From Sympetrum striolatum (lineage: Eukaryota; Arthropoda; Insecta; Odonata; Libellulidae): a stretch of DNA of 64,000 nucleotides. The stretch spans positions 66,765,454 to 66,829,453 of the forward strand of contig OX388345.1 of NCBI GenBank assembly GCA_947579665.1. Direction: 5' to 3'. The notes under the pieces are model-generated. The model was not told the DNA's origin and did not search any database. It saw only the letters and a program-made list of their open reading frames with translations. Made by a program: the position numbers and the translations under genes. Of this stretch, positions 58,202-64,000 are shown in pieces. Numbering within the stretch: position 1 is the first letter of the stretch; every line of letters begins with the position of its first letter.

Positions 58202-58460
58202 TAATTGATGGAAGCGTGTTTCACGCTTTTCAGCCCATATCGGCCGAGAAACAGAGGGGAACTGGTTTATGCAGATCCGTTAGCTGGGAATTTCCCATCT
58301 GCACTCCGTGAATTTTCCTCGTTGCACTACGAATCTCGAGCGGGTGATTTCACCTCTCTATGTATTCGGGATAGTTCTCTGGAGCCGATTCTGCGAAGTG
58401 CAGGTACCGAAGAGGCCATTCCAGCGAGAAAATCGGAGGGGACGCCCCTTTGGAGGTCAA
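58202..58460 (+). CDS. Candidate 5' coding exon, unknown protein
   Basis: A good acceptor (ATCTTCTCTCGTTCTTATAG, to 58201) is followed six bases later by an ATG (58208). The 84-codon frame reads MEACFTLFSPYRPRNRGELV, YADPLAGNFPSALREFSSLH, YESRAGDFTSLCIRDSSLEP and ILRSAGTEEAIPARKSEGTP, then LWRS, up to a donor (GGTCAA then GTAAGTC, intron from 58461). Unspliced, the frame would run to a stop near 58558. This is among the longest open frames outside the GC-rich islands and its composition is mixed rather than AT-rich. No domain, signal peptide or membrane span is visible. A non-coding GC-moderate patch is the main alternative. Confidence 0.3.
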
Positions 58461-61400
58461 GTAAGTCAAAACGGATAGGCAAGTACGTCAATACAGCCGC
58501 TGAACGAATCCGACTATTAGAGGAAAACAAAAATATAAACCTCCTATCAAAGAGGTGAAAGTGAATGAATAAGACTCACGATGAATCACTGCGAAGAATC
58601 GATCACAATCATAAGATGAGGTGTTCGGTTATATAACATTTAAAGAGGTTAAAATATGAGGAGTAAATAAACCTTCACTACCTTGATTAAACACAAGCCT
58701 GTGACTCACAGAAATTACATAATTATTGCATCATAATTAATAATACATTTTCGTTTACTGCGACCAAACCGAAGCGATTGTCTGATGATCAGTAACACAA
58801 ATTAACCACAGGACTAATGCAAATAAACTTCATTTGGAAATTTTAGGGAGTACTTTCTTTGATTTTAAAAATAATAATTTAAAAATTTCTATAAAATTTC
58901 TGAACTGCTCCAAAATAACATTTGCTAGTTAGGGGGCGCTGCATGAATATACTAGCCCACTAGAGCAAAAGAATTGAATAAATTGGTTGACAAAACAAAA
59001 TTATCACCACATCAACAAGTAGATCTCGTGGTAAAGATATAGAGTTGCACCCGAAAGTTAATCTTCCGTTATCATCATTATTTTGGGCTGAGATGGAAAA
59101 TATTACAAAACATTTAGTTGTTTACACAATCTTGATAAGACTAGAAATTGATATTTTACATAATAATATTCAGTAAAGAAATTTAAAGATTAAGAGAATA
59201 TAATGAATAGCATTGAGCGATATTTGGTGGAATTTCCTGAGAGAATTTTGTACAAGTGTTGCTATTAAAAATTCTTCTATTAAGAGAGTGCTACTACTAC
59301 ACAACCTAAAGTGAGAATGATGAAAAACCGACAAGGATTTGATCTATTTTCTACAGGGAATAGAGTCATTAAGTTTAGCAATCTAACAATCCAGCTACAA
59401 CTCTGCAACGATTCTGTGTCGAAAAGCGAGGCACTGCATCACAATAATAACGCACATCTGTGATTTATCTGTACTTAAATAAAAATGCAAACAGACGCAC
59501 GTTCACTTAACTGGATTCGTAAACACATAAAATGGACGGAATATTTGAGAGAACGCACCGTCTCAGAAAATTCCTATCACAAATGAACTACGACAAAAGG
59601 TCTTTGTATCTTACATCACAAATACGTCTACAAATGTTTACTGTTACCTCGATTATGTGAATTACATGAAATTATATTTTCTCCTACCAGCGGTTATGTA
59701 TGCTGAATCTGTCAAACAAATTCTATTGAAAGGACCGTTATAGCATAAAATACTTCCGCAGGATGCAAGAGCCAAAGAACGCAGTATAACGGTGTGCATG
59801 GGTAAATATTTTTCTTTCTTCTGAGGTTAAGATTGTCGAGAAATTCTCGTCGAGAATAACGTACACTATAGGTATGGGGCAGTTAGAACATTGTTGCAGT
59901 GACCTGATTGAAAGCGAAACACCCGCGAGAACATTTGAGTGCGATAAAAGAAAGCTTGAATGAATCTCGTCTCGGAAAGTGACTAAGAAATGTTCCCGGC
60001 ATTCGTAGACAGTCGCTAAGAGTGAATTTCCTAAGAAAAGCTCGTTTATAATTTCGCGAACCAAGTTCCTCACGTTCTGTTAGCAGAAACGCTCGCACGG
60101 AAAATTCTGCTATAGACACAACACCGTAAATAAATGAAGAGATGGATGTTTATGTTCCTCACCGGTTTTATTTCTAAAAATAGCTTTTTTTCACAGAATC
60201 TTTGGGAATTGTTACCAGGTTCTTTAGCTTTAACTCAGAGCCTACCGGATAGTTAAAGGATTGGAGGGTATATTATTATAACATTTATAAAGCGTTATTC
60301 AAGCATATTCCAGAACGCATGTAATTCTTGATCTGCATTTCACGAATAGTTTTTTTTGTATCAGCTAAGTGTCACCGCGAAGCTTTTATTTCTATCTCAA
60401 GCAAAAACAAGAAATTAAAGAAAATCGCCTGCATTTCCTAAAAGTTTTTAAAAGAAGACCCAATTCGTTCGCATGAGGATAAGCAAGATCTATTTAAAAT
60501 ACAGAATTTTCAGAAATAATGTATAAAAAGCGTTTTACATGATAGCAATATTACACGTATCTTCAGACTTCTGCGGATACACCTAACATAAATGTCTATC
60601 AACTTGGAAGTGTTTCTTTACTCTTTATTAACCAAAGAAAATTGATTGAATTCTAATACTTCATCGATTAAAGTTTAAGGATTAAATAGCTTACTAAAAG
60701 AATTCGGATTAATGACCATTTATTTATTTTATTAATTTCTTAATTATACACAGTCTAAAACGAAACGAAACCTTTTTCACCAGCAAGAGATGTTTAATAT
60801 TAATTAATATTTAATAATATTAATATATTAATTAATAGTAACTACTCGAATATGAACATAATTTTATCCTTGAAAACGTTTTCCAACAATAAAAAAAAAC
60901 ACCATAAATGTCTTGAAGCGAGGAAATATGATGATGATGTTGAAAATAAAATTCGTGATTTATGAAACGGCTTCCGACATTGAAACAAATCGAAATGAAC
61001 CTATCCTAACTGAAACGTCAATCTTTAAACGCCTACGTCTGTCAATATCAGCGAATCTCGAGCCAGCAAAATCATCGAAAGTAGAATGCGAACCTGACTG
61101 TTAGCATCGAGGGAATTAGCTTTTGAAGCACGTGTGCCGTTCAATCGTGAATCGGCCGAACCCATTTTTCTAAGCGCTTCCATTAGTTTCACTGAAAGGT
61201 TGCATGGGCGGACAAAATAACGCAAAAGGTGGCAGGATTTGCATATTTGATTATTCAAACAGTCGGTGACATGAAACAATCGCTGTTTCTGATGTATAGG
61301 TTATGCTCCCAGAGACATACGAGCCCTCGCTATGGCAACAGAAGCAAACAAGTCCGGTATAATGAATACACGTGTCACTTAATGGCTTGTGGTCGGCGAG

Positions 61401-61944
61401 AATAAGGGAACGGGGAAAAGATAAGGTTCAGCACAAGGAGATGGTGAACGAAACTAGTGGTATAACAGTTTTATTAGGTAAGATAGAATCGGATGAACGA
61501 ACAAGAAATACGATGGATCTGTATTAACATTTTGTAGACCATCTTAAATAATAAAAAAATCATCCAACGATTTTTTGTCTTTCCTGGTATTTATTTGGTA
61601 TATTATTAACCATTAATAAATCTGTTGGAAATTGAGAACATAATTAGATTAGACGCAAATCAAGACCTTTACTTGAACTACTCGGCGGTCATTTCTAATT
61701 GGAAGGAAATAGCGTTACACCTAATCAGATGCTTTGTGGTCATACACGAATCCAAATGCATTTATAAATTTCAAATGAGTAAACGCTGTTTCTACAGAAG
61801 AAAATCAAATTATCCTTCGATTTTCAAAGGGAACAAATAAGTCGAAATCTTCATATTAATTGCTGCCTAATCATTCCAAAAAAGCTACATGTATATGGGT
61901 AGGATTACCATACTTTTATTTTGAACGTCACTGTTCCGGTAGAA
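58461..61944. other. AT-rich non-coding stretch
   Basis: A 111-codon minus-strand frame (59738-60073) and smaller ones at 60913-61279 have no recognisable motif or splice pair. At 60797-60838 alternating ATTAAT and AATATTAAT words make an AT palindrome cluster. Confidence 0.45.
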
Positions 61945-62107
61945 TTTCATATTCAAAACTTTCAATGACAAAGTCAAACGATAAAACTCGTACAAAATTT
62001 TTCACCAAGTTCTGACGATGGTGCTTGGTCGCCGAAACCTATTTCCATTTGTAGAATTGGTAAAAGTTTTATCTATTACTTTTGTCATTAAAAGTTTTAA
62101 TATGAAA
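61945..62107. repeat. Dyad element (copy C)
   Basis: Arms of about 55 bp run from TTTCATATT through AAAACTTTCAATGACAAAG to GATAAAACT, and their inverted partners fill 62050-62107. The core on the minus strand reads AATAGGTTTCGGCGACC then AAGCACCATCGTCAG (62033-62005), with the central palindrome replaced by GGCGACCAAGC. This is a clear member of the core-sharing set with private arms. Confidence 0.75.
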
Positions 62108-62635
62108 GTCGGATTAAGAAATCCGGCATGAAAGTCTACATTTAGTCTAAAAGAAAGGAGATTAATCTAACTCCGGTGGTATCTGTTTATACCGCCCACA
62201 AGAGCTGCTAATGGTGGCTTCAGAATGTGAAATACGTTTCTCCTTATTCGACCGACTGATCAGGTGCCAAAGCAATAATTTATGTACTGCAGCGTCTGCG
62301 CACGTGAGAGGTTTGCGGATAAACAATCAATCCTCCAATCGGACTTATTCGCTTAAATGCCATCGGAATGTTATCCCTTTCACACAACGAGACAAAAAAG
62401 GTATGAAAACAGATCGTCTCGTCTTCATTGGAAACATCTAGTCATAAGTACATACTACAACAGCAAACGAAGCAACACTTTGCCTGAGAACCGTTAACCC
62501 TAGCTAAGTTAAGCTAGTTTAGCAAAGTCAACAAGGGTTCCACAAAACCAATAGGTGGGAATGGGACAATTTTCCACTGCCGTTTTGCAACCAAATTTAT
62601 TTTAGGAATTAAAACACAACTCATATATATTGAAT
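62108..62635. other. Non-coding stretch
   Basis: An open frame at 62211-62441 shows no motif. CTAGCTAAGTTAAGCTAG at 62502-62519 is a short palindrome. Confidence 0.45.
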
Positions 62636-62760
62636 TACAACGAAACGTAGTATATTCCAAAGGGATTCATTGAAAGGACTGATTTCGATCTTACGATCGC
62701 CTTCAGGTCATCTAAAGTTTCAATCAAATTCCTGTGGAAAATACTTGGTTTCGTTTTTAT
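62636..62760. repeat. Dyad element (copy D)
   Basis: Arms of about 40 bp pair from AACGAAACGTAGTATATTCC to GGATTCATTGAAA on the left with 62716-62757 on the right. Between them the core reads GACTGATTTCGATC, TTACGATCGC and CTTCAGGTCATC, with the palindrome GATCTTACGATC at the centre. Confidence 0.7.
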
Positions 62761-64000
62761 TTATTTAATGGTGTTCCACAAAGTTAGGCCTGAACACCTT
62801 GAGTTTATCATATTTATTGAATATAAGGAATTTTTCTTTCATTTACATGTATGGTTCTCGTGAGATTTTTTAAATGTAATCTAGAAGACAATTGATGAAT
62901 AATGATATTGTGAATGTGGCCTTCAATTAAAAACGGAAGGATCTACTCTTGGGTAGGATTATAGGGAGGTAATTCATAGAAAGCTAAAGGGAACTTAGAA
63001 TCCCCCATGAATTCAATATTTATAAATAAATAAAATGATAATAAGTAAAACACGCTGGATCGCCAAAGGCAATTCGAAACTTCTGTACTCAGGGAAAATA
63101 ATAAATCGCATCCTTTTCATCAAGAGTGGGCCGGGTACTATGAAACGAATGCTGAACAATAACGACTTTATTTTTGGCTTCGACATGACTCTCATTTTTA
63201 GCAATTTAAAGGAAAGAGCAACGAGTGATACGCAACTCCTCTACTGAATACCAAGGACTTCGCGGTGAAATGAAAGTGAACAAGGGAGAGCTTTGAATCT
63301 GAAGTTGAATATTTTTTCTTTTCTTCTTCAAAAATGAGTATTGCTTAGAGTTCGGCGAGTCGAGCTGCAATAAATACCGCTAAAAATATATTCCTTTGCG
63401 CTCCTTAAAATACTGAAGTTCAACACATTAAGCTATAAAAATCTCGCCAAAAGAAATGCATCCAAATTGAAATTATTATTTGATTTCAAACATCATCATT
63501 AGAAATTAAATTCCAGAGAAAAGTGTAACATTTCTAAAGGCCATACGATATTCCTAAATTATAATGATATACATGGGAAAAAAGACTGAAATTCAGACAT
63601 GTGTTTCGCGAAATTAAAACGCTTACAATGGCTTGCTTTGCCTATAGTTTGAAGTAAATGGAAAGTGACGACTCAACATAAGTTAAAGTTAACCATGAAG
63701 GTCCTCGGGCATTGAAATCGCTAAAGATCTAGTGGGGTCTGTACATCTTTTCTTTAATGTAACTCGTAGATATCCTCTACCTTGAGAACGAAATCTCTCT
63801 CTTTAAACATTTTTTCACAATCTAAATATTTTGTCATTAACAGGTCGAATTTAGAAATTAGATTCCGAAAATGCTTATTCGAAGTCTTGTTTACCTTTTC
63901 GGTGCTACCCCAAATAGATGTGGGGTTACTCGAAGACAGTCGGCAAGTACACCCACCAAAATTTTTCCTGTGCTCATTATGAATTTTATCAATTATTTGA
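62761..64000. other. AT-rich non-coding stretch
   Basis: No exon is supportable. A small stem-loop (ACCCC AAATAGATGT GGGGT) lies at 63907-63926. Open frames at 63013-63247 are on both strands and 63782-63982 lacks motifs. Confidence 0.45.

Noticed and set aside
1..64000. Bacterial operons, CRISPR arrays, phage or endogenous viral genes
   Set aside because: No regular repeat-spacer array, no operon-like frames and no viral protein motifs were seen. All recognisable coding debris is non-LTR reverse transcriptase.

Overview
This window looks like non-coding DNA from an animal, most likely an insect or other arthropod. It is AT-rich, has no long reading frame, is full of decayed transposon copies and tRNA-derived SINEs, and shows spliceosomal exon boundaries. 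I see no bacterial features (no Shine-Dalgarno-led genes, operons, rRNA or CRISPR). The species cannot be named from the sequence.

Genes. Only one stretch reads convincingly as protein: a GC-rich exon on the minus strand at 50022-50140, ending in a strong 5' splice site and lying under a GC-rich, promoter-like block (49880-50450). The AT-rich DNA below about 50 kb could be its first intron. A textbook recursive-splice-site configuration (AG immediately followed by GTAAGT, behind a long pyrimidine tract and a CTAAT branch site) lies at 24104/24105 on the same strand and fits that reading. Several weaker exon candidates are listed with low confidence: plus strand at 12742, 16674, 19516, 41690, 50414, 52544 and 58202; minus strand at 18241, 51727 and 55413. 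Each rests on splice signals plus an open frame, without homology.

Transposon debris. Four remnants belong to one type of non-LTR reverse transcriptase (C-terminal part, RTE-like): 1085-1375 (-), 33755-34312 (-), 35445-35635 (+) and 38112-39165 (+). The second is split by a 5'-truncated LINE tail with an ATTCT repeat; the fourth holds an internal tandem duplication. There is a complete hAT MITE with an 8-bp target duplication (46512-46840), a 77-bp Tc1/mariner-like mini-element with TA duplication (33669-33745), and a foldback element whose arms are built from CGACAACTCA sub-repeats (37294-37541). Other palindromic elements lie at 36610-36961 and 50803-50923. tRNA-headed SINEs occur at 6756, 15850, 36000, 40101, 40361, 48491 and 54131.

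Most unusual pattern. Six elements (10465, 30788, 35693, 47194, 61945, 62636), perhaps eight with 8238 and 42720, have a short shared core (GGTTTCG, a small palindrome, then CATCTTCAG) at the centre of a large inverted repeat. The core is shared but the arms differ in sequence from copy to copy. I know of no named family with this layout.
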